The notes under the pieces were generated by a model. That model was given only the letters and a program-made list of their open reading frames with translations. It was not told the DNA's origin and searched no databases. A stretch of DNA of 30,174 nucleotides, from NCBI GenBank assembly GCA_025965495.1, contig JAOPWW010000339.1, forward strand, positions 1-30,174, given 5' to 3'. Shown here one piece after another: positions 14,308 through 21,159 of the stretch. A program made the translations under genes and the position numbers. Origin of the DNA: Frankiales bacterium (GTDB lineage Bacteria > Actinomycetota > Actinomycetes > Mycobacteriales > SCTD01). Every line of letters begins with the position of its first letter. Positions within the stretch are counted from its first letter, which is position 1.

Positions 14308-15692
14308 ACGTCGTCGCCCCGGTCGGCCGCCGCGCCCCGTCGGGGACGACCCCGACGCTCACGCCTGCGTCGCGGCGCAAGGCCCCGCCGCCCGCGCCCG
14401 CTCCCGTCCCGACAGGGGCCCGGGTGCCGCGCACCGTGGGCATCGTGGCGAGCACCCTCACCCGGGCCAGCGCGACCCTGCGGACGGCCGGCACTGGGAC
14501 CGCCGCCGTGAGCAAGCTCGCCAAGGAGCTCTGCCAGGTGCTCGGAGGCACCCGCGCGCTGGTGCTGGTCCTGGACGAGAAGGGCGCGGTCACGGGTCGT
14601 GGCGGCCACGCCCTGCCGGGCAGCGGCTGGACCGGTGAGCTGGGGGACCTCGCCGCGGAGCCCCTCCTGAGGAAGCTGCTCGAGGGGGGCGACATCCGGC
14701 TCGTCGCCCCGTGCACGTCCGTGCCCCTCGGACCCCGCACCCGCTCGGCCTTCCGGGCCGGGCGGCCGCTGCTGCTGCTCCCGCTCCCGTGCGGCGTCCC
14801 CGCGGACGAGGCGGTCGGCGTCGCCGTGGTGGAGGGGCCGCTCGGCCTGGCCCACGACGTCGGCCGCGACCAGCAGCTGCGCCAGCTCTCCGGGGTCCTC
14901 GCCCTCGTCGCCGGGGCCAGCGCGCTGGGGGAGGCGGACGCCACGCGCGCCACCGCCGAGGCGCAGGGCTGGCTCGCCGCCGACCTGCACGACGGCGTCC
15001 TCCAGCAGCTGTTCTGCCTGCAGCTCAAGCTGCGCAACCTCGGCGACACCCTGCCCGAGAGCAGCCCGGCCCGAGCCGGGTTCGACGCGGTGGTCCGCGA
15101 CGTCGAGGCCACCAGTCTCGAGCTGCGCCGCGCGGTGGTCGGCCTGACGCTGCACGGCGACGTCCCGCGCCGGGGTCCGCGACAGGCGTCGGCGTCCCTG
15201 CCGCCGCCCGGCAGTGCGCTCGGCGAGGGAGGTCGGCTGCACCCGCAGGGCGCGCGGCTCGACGCCGAGATCGAGGCCATGCTCGCCGACTTCCAGGAGG
15301 CCACCGGCTGCGCCTTCGACTTCCTCGTCCGTGGCGACGACCTCGGGACGCCGTCGCCGACCGCCGCCGCCCTCATCAGCCGCACGGTGCGCGAGGGCCT
15401 GACCAACATCAGCAAGCACGCGGACGCCACGCAGGTCGTCCTGTCTCTCGGTCGCGGCGCCGGCTGGTGGACCGTGGACCTGCACGACGACGGCCTGGCC
15501 GACGCGAACGTGCTGCGCCGGCGGCTCACCCAGCGCACCGGCGGCTTCGGCCTCGCCAGCCTGCGCACGCAGGCCGCGGACCTCGGCGGCCGGCTGTGGG
15601 TCGGGCAGTCCACCACCCTCACGGGGGTCCACCTGTCCGTGGCCATCCCGGTCGACAGCCCGTCCGGCGACGCGCCGGGGGTCGCCGGGTGA
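14304..15692 (+). CDS. Soluble NarL-type sensor histidine kinase
   Basis: Partner kinase of the preceding regulator, 462 residues. A Pro/Ala-rich N-terminal tail (about 1-45) is followed by a probable GAF-like sensory region (about 60-205). Next comes the HisKA_3 dimerisation helix LAADLHDGVLQQL with phospho-acceptor His229, a Pro-rich linker (about 295-330), and a HATPase domain with REGLTNISKHAD (N box), LHDDGLAD and GGFGLASLRTQAADLGG (G boxes). I see no membrane segment or signal peptide, so it should sense a cytoplasmic cue or a protein partner; the small membrane protein and ABC-like ATPase encoded next are obvious candidates. The GTG start overlaps the upstream stop by four bases. Confidence 0.85.
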   Translation: MNVVAPVGRRAPSGTTPTLTPASRRKAPPPAPAPVPTGARVPRTVGIVASTLTRASATLRTAGTGTAAVSKLAKELCQVLGGTRALVLVLDEKGAVTGRGGHALPGSGWTGELGDLAAEPLLRKLLEGGDIRLVAPCTSVPLGPRTRSAFRAGRPLLLLPLPCGVPADEAVGVAVVEGPLGLAHDVGRDQQLRQLSGVLALVAGASALGEADATRATAEAQGWLAADLHDGVLQQLFCLQLKLRNLGDTLPESSPARAGFDAVVRDVEATSLELRRAVVGLTLHGDVPRRGPRQASASLPPPGSALGEGGRLHPQGARLDAEIEAMLADFQEATGCAFDFLVRGDDLGTPSPTAAALISRTVREGLTNISKHADATQVVLSLGRGAGWWTVDLHDDGLADANVLRRRLTQRTGGFGLASLRTQAADLGGRLWVGQSTTLTGVHLSVAIPVDSPSGDAPGVAG

Positions 15693-16363
15693 GCACCGCG
15701 ACCGGACCGCTGCTGCAGGTGCGCGACCGCGCGCGGGGCGACCTCGAGGTGCCGCACGGCGGGGTCGTCGTGCTGCTGGCCCCGTCCGGCGGGGGCAAGA
15801 CCCAGTGGGTGCGCGCCCTGCTCGGGCTCGACGGCGGCCGGATGGACGAGGTGCGGGTCGACGGCCGCAAGGCCGACACCCAGGCGGTGCGCAAGGCGGT
15901 CGGCTGGGTCCCCGAGGGCGACGGAGCGGTCCTCGACCTGACCGTCTGGGACAACGTCGCGTGCCCCCCTCACCTGCCGCCGGTCCCGCACGCCGACGCC
16001 GCGGACGCGCTCGACCTGCTGGGCCTGACCGCTCTCAGCCGGCACCGCGCCTGGTCGCTGAGCCGCAACGACCGCCGACGCGTCGCGCTCGCGCGCGTGG
16101 TGGCGCGCCGCAACCCGCTGCTCGTCGTCGACGGCGACCTCGACGCCACCCTGATGCCCCTGCTGCTCCCCCTGCTCGAGCAGGCACCGGGGCTGCAGGG
16201 CGTGCTGCTGACCTCCTCGCGCGCCGGGGACCTGGCCTGGCGGGCCGGGTCGGTCGGCCTGATGCTCGAGGGTCGGGTGCTCGAGCAGGCGCCCTGGGCC
16301 GAGCTGGTCACGGCGCAGCGCAGCCCGGTGCGCGACGCCGTCCTGTGGGTGCAGCCGCAGTGA
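15689..16363 (+). CDS. Degenerate ABC-type nucleotide-binding protein
   Basis: A 224-residue stand-alone ABC ATPase fold in which nucleotide binding looks intact but hydrolysis does not. Walker A (APSGGGKT, Lys37) is good. The Q-loop Gln is Glu76 (GWVPEGD), the signature LSGGQ is LSRND (124-128), the Walker B catalytic Glu is Gly149 (LLVVDG), and the H-loop His is Ser176 (LLTSSR). The D-loop is also changed. The reading frame is clean and codon use matches the neighbours, so it is not a decaying pseudogene. The GTG overlaps the kinase stop, and its own stop overlaps the membrane protein start (GTGA). A regulatory, ATP-sensing role is inferred; a transport motor is unlikely. Confidence 0.78.
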   Translation: MSTATGPLLQVRDRARGDLEVPHGGVVVLLAPSGGGKTQWVRALLGLDGGRMDEVRVDGRKADTQAVRKAVGWVPEGDGAVLDLTVWDNVACPPHLPPVPHADAADALDLLGLTALSRHRAWSLSRNDRRRVALARVVARRNPLLVVDGDLDATLMPLLLPLLEQAPGLQGVLLTSSRAGDLAWRAGSVGLMLEGRVLEQAPWAELVTAQRSPVRDAVLWVQPQ

Positions 16364-16935
16364 GCAAGCGCCGCCGCCCGTCCGGCCAGCGTCGTCCCGC
16401 GCAGCGGCGATCTGCTGCCGCGACCCCGCCCAGCAGTCCTGCCGCGCCTGCTGCGCGGACCGCCCCCGCTGCCCGGACCGCCTCCGCTGCGCCGACCGGC
16501 CCCGCACCCGGTCGTCCGGCTGCGGCTGCCCGTCCGGCTCCTTCCGGCGCCGTCCCGGTGTTCGACGTGCCGGAGCTGGTGCGCGGGGCGTCGTCGGGGT
16601 TCAGCGTCCTGCTGCTCGGCAGCGCGGCGCAGCCGATCGCGAGCGCGGTCAGCTCCCAGCTCGGCCTGCTGTGGCTGAGCCTCACCGCGGCCCTCGCCTT
16701 CGTGCTGGCCGGCCGGCGGGTCGGCGCCGCGGGTCGCCCGCTCCTGCAGGGCCCGGTCGCGGCGGTCCTGGCCTTCACCCTCACGCTGCCCCTGGTGGTG
16801 GTCCTGCAGGGCGGGCTGCACGTGGTGCAGTCGGCCGTGACGCTCGTCTACGCCGTCGTCGTGGGGGCGTTCGCCACCCGCCTGCCCCGGCGCGCGCCAC
16901 GCTCGCGGGGGACCCGCGAGGGCCAGGGCGCCTAG
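16360..16935 (+). CDS. Small membrane protein with Ala/Pro/Arg-rich cytoplasmic tail
   Basis: I do not recognise a family. The 191 residues begin with a basic tail (SKRRRPSGQRRPAQRR) that runs into Ala/Pro/Arg low-complexity sequence to about residue 65. A hydrophobic part with about four membrane segments follows (near 80-98, 101-117, 130-149, 156-172), and then a short basic end. Arg-rich ends suggest both termini face the cytoplasm. It is the last gene of the cassette and overlaps the degenerate ATPase by GTGA, so the two may form a membrane complex: a small transmembrane partner for an ABC-like subunit. Low-complexity composition makes the first third uncertain. It lies 113 bases before the mce operon. 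Confidence 0.65.
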   Translation: MSKRRRPSGQRRPAQRRSAAATPPSSPAAPAARTAPAARTASAAPTGPAPGRPAAAARPAPSGAVPVFDVPELVRGASSGFSVLLLGSAAQPIASAVSSQLGLLWLSLTAALAFVLAGRRVGAAGRPLLQGPVAAVLAFTLTLPLVVVLQGGLHVVQSAVTLVYAVVVGAFATRLPRRAPRSRGTREGQGA

Positions 16936-16954
16936 TCCTTCCTGACCATCCCCA

Positions 16955-16971
16955 CCCCCCCGAACGGGGGG
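16955..16971 (+). terminator. Possible C-tract/G-tract hairpin before mce
   Basis: Six C (16956-16961) face six G (16966-16971) across a GAAC loop, 20 bases after the membrane protein stop. It could end the two-component cassette transcript. There is no T-tract, and a simple C/G run may also be chance. Confidence 0.4.
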
Positions 16972-17016
16972 AGATGCCCGACATGCGGTGGGTTATGCCA
17001 GGCACCTGTGACCTCT

Positions 17017-17034
17017 TACGGTGACGCGAGTCAC
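17017..17034 (+). promoter_or_regulatory. Predicted mce promoter -10 and palindrome GTGAC-N4-GTCAC
   Basis: TACGGT (17017-17022) fits a -10 element; the best -35 18 bases before it, TTATGC, is poor. GTGAC (17021-17025) and GTCAC (17030-17034) form an inverted repeat centred on the expected start of transcription and just before the GGAGG ribosome site at 17038-17042, so a protein bound here would block the mce operon. The site is unlike the GGTCnGACC operators. Confidence 0.4.
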
Positions 17035-17048
17035 GACGGAGGTAGCCC

Positions 17049-18236
17049 GTGAAGGACGACGACGGACCCGCAGAGGGTCCTGCAGCGAAGGCCGTGCCCA
17101 CGCCTCGCCCGAGGACGCGCACGGTCGCAGTGGAGGCGTCGGCGACGCCTGTGGCGCGCCGCGCCACGAAGCGCCGGACGGCCGGGTCCGTCCCCGTCGT
17201 CTCCCTCGAGGAGGCGTCCGTGGCGCTCGACGACGACGGCCCGAGCCGCTGGGAACTGCTGGACACCGACGGCGAGCCGGCGCAGGACGAAGGGCGCGAC
17301 GCCGCCTTCGCCGGCCTCCCGCCCGCGACGGCGCTCGCGCTGCTCGACGACCCCGAGGAGGCGCAGCGCCTCCAGGTGCCCACCGGGCTCATGGGCAGCG
17401 AGAGCGAGGCCCTCCAGGCGGCCGAGGAGTCGCTGAAGGCCAAGCGCAAGGGCCCGAACGTCCTGGTCCGCGGCCTCGTGGAGCTCGGGGAGATGTCGAC
17501 GATGGGCGCGGCGGTCCTCTACGACGCCGTCCGTCACCCGCGTGGCTACTGGGGCGACGTCCGCGACCAGATGCACAGCATCCTCAAGCTCTGCTGGCTC
17601 CCGATGATCGTCAGCTGCATCGCCTTCGGCCTGGGCGCTCCTGGCCTGCAGGGCGGCAACATCTACAGCCTGTTCGGCATCCCGGACCGCCTCGGCTCGT
17701 TCTTCATCATGGCGTCGGTCCGCGAGTTCGCCCCGTGGATCAACGCCATGGTCGTGGCCGGCGTCGTCGGCACGGCCGTGACCGCCGACCTCGGCGCCCG
17801 GCGCATCCGCGAGGAGATCGACGCGCTCGAGGTGCTCGGCATCGACGTCATGCGCAGCCTGATCCTGCCGCGTGTGCTCGGCCTGATGTTCATGACCGGC
17901 CTGCTGGACCTGCTGGCCCTGGCCTGCGGCATCGTCGGCGGCTTCATCGCCGCCGTCCCGATCCTGGGCTCCAGCCCCGGTGCGTTCTACGGCAGCTTCT
18001 TCGCCAACGCAAACGTCGTCGACCTGCTCGGCTCGGTCATCAAGACCTCGTGCTTCGGGCTCTTCGTCGGCGTCATCTGCTGCTACAAGGGCTACACGGC
18101 CAAGGGTGGCCCGATCGGCGTCGGACGTGCCGTGAACCAGGCCGTCGTCATCAGCTTCGCCGCGATCTGGATCTTCAACTACGTGTTCACCGCCACCATG
18201 CTCGGGCTCTTCCCCGAGATCCAGGTCTTCCGGTAG
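17049..18236 (+). CDS. yrbEA: MlaE/YrbE-family permease of the mce operon, with long N-terminal extension
   Basis: Inner-membrane permease half of the Mce lipid importer. Residues from about 135 onward form the MlaE core: EMSTMGAAVLYDAV, several membrane segments, and the family motif REEIDALEVLGID that contacts the ATPase, then GGFIAAVP and YTAKGGPIGVGRAVN. At 395 residues it is about 130 longer than usual YrbE proteins (near 260-280). The extra N-terminal part is hydrophilic, basic then acidic, with no membrane segment. The GTG start has GGAGG at 17038-17042 and no better internal start is seen (ATG 17391 lacks a ribosome site), so the extension is probably real. It is the first gene of the operon; a 13-base gap leads to the second permease. 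Confidence 0.9.
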   Translation: MKDDDGPAEGPAAKAVPTPRPRTRTVAVEASATPVARRATKRRTAGSVPVVSLEEASVALDDDGPSRWELLDTDGEPAQDEGRDAAFAGLPPATALALLDDPEEAQRLQVPTGLMGSESEALQAAEESLKAKRKGPNVLVRGLVELGEMSTMGAAVLYDAVRHPRGYWGDVRDQMHSILKLCWLPMIVSCIAFGLGAPGLQGGNIYSLFGIPDRLGSFFIMASVREFAPWINAMVVAGVVGTAVTADLGARRIREEIDALEVLGIDVMRSLILPRVLGLMFMTGLLDLLALACGIVGGFIAAVPILGSSPGAFYGSFFANANVVDLLGSVIKTSCFGLFVGVICCYKGYTAKGGPIGVGRAVNQAVVISFAAIWIFNYVFTATMLGLFPEIQVFR

Positions 18237-18249
18237 AGGGTCGCTGACA

Positions 18250-19122
18250 ATGACTACGATGTTGATCCCCCCGGACGTCCGCGAGGACGACCAGTTCCAG
18301 GACTTCGAGCCGCAGGGCGTCACGTTCACGCCCGGCACCTTCGCCGACAAGGCGAAGGAGATGCTGCGCACCTTCGGCGAGCTCGCCCGGTTCAGCGTCG
18401 CCACCGTCAAGTCCATCCCCGGCCTGCGCAGCTACAGCAGCGAGGTGCTCCGTCAGACGTCGATCCTGGTGCTCTCCAGCGGTCTGATCATCTGGCTGAT
18501 GCTGTTCGTGATGGGTTCCGTCTGCGGCGTCGAGGCGAACTACACCCTCAAGCAGATCGGCGCCCCGCTCTACTCCGGCGTCTTCACCGCCTACTGCGGG
18601 CTGCGCGAGATGGCGCCGTACATGTGGGGCTACATCCTCGCGGCCAAGGTCGGCTGCGGCCTCGTCGCCGAGATCGGCTCCATGCGGATCTCCGAGGAGG
18701 TCGACGCGATGGAGGTCATGGGCGTCGACTCCATGACCTACCTCGTCGCCGCCCGCGTCGTGGCCGCCTGGATCGCCATGCCGTTCCTCTACATCGTCGG
18801 CCTCGGGCTGCTCGACCTGTCCGAGTACCTGGTGGTGGTGGTCCAGCTCAGGGGCGTCTCGGCCGGCGCCTACTCGTTCATCTTCTGGCTGTACCAGAAC
18901 CCCGCCGACCTGCTGTTCAGCCTCGCCAAGGCGATGGCCATGGGCACGGTGATCGTCTTCGTCGGCTGCTTCTACGGCTACACGACGCGCGGCGGACCGG
19001 TGAACGTCGGCCGCAACACCGCGAAGTCCATGGTCCTGAACATGGTGCTCGTCCACGTCGTGGGCCTGCTCGGCACCCAGCTGTTCTGGGGCCTCGCTCC
19101 CAACGCCCCCATCGCGAACTGA
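18250..19122 (+). CDS. yrbEB: MlaE/YrbE-family permease of the mce operon (second)
   Basis: Second permease subunit, 290 residues, normal length. After a short polar N-terminus (1-65) come hydrophobic segments starting at SILVLSSGLIIWLMLFVMG. The conserved loop is ISEEVDAMEVMGVDSM, the coupling-helix region for the ATPase, and the end has FYGYTTRGGPVNVGRNTAKSM. The parallel to EEIDALEVLGID in the first permease shows a heterodimeric permease. GAGGG at 18236-18240 supports the ATG at 18250; an in-frame ATG at 18259 is possible. The first codons (atgactacgatgttg) are unusually rich in A/T for this window, probably easing translation initiation. The next gene, the ATPase, begins 13 bases downstream. 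Confidence 0.92.
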   Translation: MTTMLIPPDVREDDQFQDFEPQGVTFTPGTFADKAKEMLRTFGELARFSVATVKSIPGLRSYSSEVLRQTSILVLSSGLIIWLMLFVMGSVCGVEANYTLKQIGAPLYSGVFTAYCGLREMAPYMWGYILAAKVGCGLVAEIGSMRISEEVDAMEVMGVDSMTYLVAARVVAAWIAMPFLYIVGLGLLDLSEYLVVVVQLRGVSAGAYSFIFWLYQNPADLLFSLAKAMAMGTVIVFVGCFYGYTTRGGPVNVGRNTAKSMVLNMVLVHVVGLLGTQLFWGLAPNAPIAN

Positions 19123-19135
19123 GAAGGCTGCCCCG

Positions 19136-19933
19136 ATGACTGCTCCCACGATGCACCCCGGCACCCGCCGCCCCGACCTCGAGAACGCGGTCGAGGTGAC
19201 CGACCTGCACAAGAAGTTCGGCGACTTCGAGGTCCTCAAGGGCCTCGACATGAACTTCAAGAACGGCGCGATCACCACGGTCCTCGGTCCGTCCGGCACC
19301 GGCAAGAGCGTGCTGCTCAAGCACATGGTCGCCCTGCTGGAGCCCGACCGCGGCGACGTCGTGTTCTACGGCGAGAAGGTGTCCGGGATGACGCAGGCCG
19401 AGAAGCTGCAGATGCGGCAGCGCTACGGCGTCCTGTTCCAGGACGGCGCGCTCTTCGGCTCGATGAACATCTACGACAACGTCGCCTTCCCCCTCCGCAA
19501 GCACACCGACAAGTCGGAGGAGGAGATCCGCGACCTCATCATCCGGCGCCTGACCGAGGTCGGCCTGGACCGGTCCTTGACCAAGTTCCCGAACGAGGTC
19601 TCGGGCGGGATGCGCAAGCGCGCCGGCTTCGCCCGGGCGCTCGTGCTCAACCCCGACGTCGTGCTGTTCGACGAGCCCGACTCCGGCCTCGACCCGGTCC
19701 GCACCAGCCTGCTCAACGACCTGATCCTGGACATGCACGCCGAGCACGGCGGCACGTACCTCCTGGTCACCCACAACATCCCGACGGCGCGCAAGGTCAG
19801 CGACTACGTCGGCCTCGTCTGGCAGGGCCGCAAGATCCACTACGGCCCGACCGAGGAGGCGTTCGACAGCGAGGACCCGTTCGTCCGCCAGTTCCTCGCG
19901 GGTGACTCGGCCGGCCCGCTCGGGATGGACTGA
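19136..19933 (+). CDS. mceG: ABC transporter ATPase energising the Mce system (MceG/Mkl type)
   Basis: Cytoplasmic motor that drives lipid import through the YrbE permeases; 265 residues. All active-site motifs are intact: Walker A GPSGTGKS, Q-loop FQDGALF, signature VSGGMRKR (the GGM form typical of Mla/Mce ATPases), Walker B VLFDEPDSGLDP and H-loop VTHN. A C-terminal part follows (QGRKIHYGPTEEAF). In Mycobacterium tuberculosis the corresponding gene (Rv0655) is not within an mce operon, whereas here it lies between permeases and MCE genes. The ATG has AGAAGG at 19122-19127. The stop TGA shares its A with the next ATG, coupling it to the first MCE gene. It contrasts with the degenerate ATPase at 15689. 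Confidence 0.93.
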   Translation: MTAPTMHPGTRRPDLENAVEVTDLHKKFGDFEVLKGLDMNFKNGAITTVLGPSGTGKSVLLKHMVALLEPDRGDVVFYGEKVSGMTQAEKLQMRQRYGVLFQDGALFGSMNIYDNVAFPLRKHTDKSEEEIRDLIIRRLTEVGLDRSLTKFPNEVSGGMRKRAGFARALVLNPDVVLFDEPDSGLDPVRTSLLNDLILDMHAEHGGTYLLVTHNIPTARKVSDYVGLVWQGRKIHYGPTEEAFDSEDPFVRQFLAGDSAGPLGMD

Positions 19934-21159
19934 TGTCCAAGGCACTCGCCCTCACAGCAGCGGCGGCCGTCATCAGCAGCCTCGTGCTCGCCGGCGGCGT
20001 CGCCCACGCGGACGACTACTCCGTCAAGCTCGTCTTCCCCTCCGCCCCGAGCGTGCTCAAGGGCGAGCGCGTCGTCGTCGGCGGGATCCAGGCCGGCAAG
20101 GTGGCCTCGGTCCGCGCCAAGGACGGCCAGGCGGTGGTCACGGTCACGCTCGACCAGGCCTACGCGCCGCTCCACGAGGGGACCACGGCTGCGATCGAGT
20201 GGAAGGCCCTGCTCGGCGAGCGTGTCATCAACGTGACCCCCGGGCCGAAGAGCAGCAGGAAGCTGCGCGACGGCGCGCTCGTCCGCGGCATGGACGACCG
20301 CGTCGAGCTCGACGAGGTGCTCAACACCCTCGACGCCCCCACCCGGGAGCGGCTCAAGGGCACCCTCGCCCAGCTGACGAAGGTCGTCGACGGCAACGAG
20401 AAGCCCGTGAACGACACGCTGGCCGCCACGGCCCCGACGCTCGACGCGCTGTCGAACGTGCTGGCGGGCCTCGGCACCGACGGTCCGGCCATCCACGACC
20501 TCGTGACCCGGCTGGACGCCATGGTCGGCGAGCTCGACGCCCGCCGCGGCGACCTGTCGACGACGGTGCGGGACCTGACGGCGCAGCAGACGACGCTGAC
20601 CGCGCGGCAGGCCGAGATGCAGTCCACGCTCGTGCGGCTGCCCGGCGCGCTGGACCAGGCGCGCAGCACGCTCGACAAGGTGCCCGGCGCCGTGCGGGCA
20701 GCCGGCCCGCTCCTGCGCGACCTCGCGCCCGTCACCGCGAAGCTCCCCGGCGTGACGTCACAGCTGACGCCGCTGCTGCGGGACCTCAACCCCACCCTCG
20801 AGCAGCTGCGGCCGACCGCCGCCGACCTGTCCAGCGTGCTCGCCCAGACGCCCGGGCTGCTCGACACGAGCTCGGCGCTCCTGCCGCAGGTGTCGAGCAC
20901 GCTCGACCAGCTGTCACCGGCGCTGACCTACGTGCGCCCCTACACCCCCGAGATCATGGGCTTCCTGTCCAACTGGGGGCAGGCCGGCGCGCAGTTCGAC
21001 AGCCAGGACCACGTGGCCCGCGTCCGCGTGACCGAGGGCACCACCAGCCCTGTGGGCGTGCTGACCTCACTTCCGCCCGGCATCACCAAGGGCAACCGCA
21101 AGCCTGGCCAGAACGCCGGCCAGACCTGGACCGACGCACACGGGGACACGATCCGATGA
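19933..21159 (+). CDS. MCE family protein 1
   Basis: Extracytoplasmic lipid-binding subunit; MCE proteins are thought to form a channel through the envelope. Of 408 residues, 1-26 form a signal peptide with a good AHA-DD cleavage site, so this one may be released, unlike later members that keep a membrane anchor. The MCE domain (about 29-105) includes VVVGGIQAGKVASV and LLGERVINVTPG. A long helical part follows, with repeated short heptad-like units (RLPGALDQARSTL, LRDLAPV), and a conserved end YTPEIMGFLSNWG. It contains no Cys. The stop TGA overlaps the next ATG (ATGA). Order in the operon suggests the MceA position, but sequence alone does not prove it. Confidence 0.9.
   Translation: MSKALALTAAAAVISSLVLAGGVAHADDYSVKLVFPSAPSVLKGERVVVGGIQAGKVASVRAKDGQAVVTVTLDQAYAPLHEGTTAAIEWKALLGERVINVTPGPKSSRKLRDGALVRGMDDRVELDEVLNTLDAPTRERLKGTLAQLTKVVDGNEKPVNDTLAATAPTLDALSNVLAGLGTDGPAIHDLVTRLDAMVGELDARRGDLSTTVRDLTAQQTTLTARQAEMQSTLVRLPGALDQARSTLDKVPGAVRAAGPLLRDLAPVTAKLPGVTSQLTPLLRDLNPTLEQLRPTAADLSSVLAQTPGLLDTSSALLPQVSSTLDQLSPALTYVRPYTPEIMGFLSNWGQAGAQFDSQDHVARVRVTEGTTSPVGVLTSLPPGITKGNRKPGQNAGQTWTDAHGDTIR

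Noticed and set aside
15689..16363. Degenerate ATPase as a second transport motor or as a pseudogene
   Set aside because: It lacks the residues for hydrolysis, but the frame is intact, the overlaps with its neighbours are precise and codon use is normal, so neither label fits.
12504..16507. Long minus-strand open frames opposite the two-component cassette
   Set aside because: Same GC-driven shadow effect. All four plus-strand genes show ribosome sites or GTGA overlaps, and three of them show recognisable motifs.
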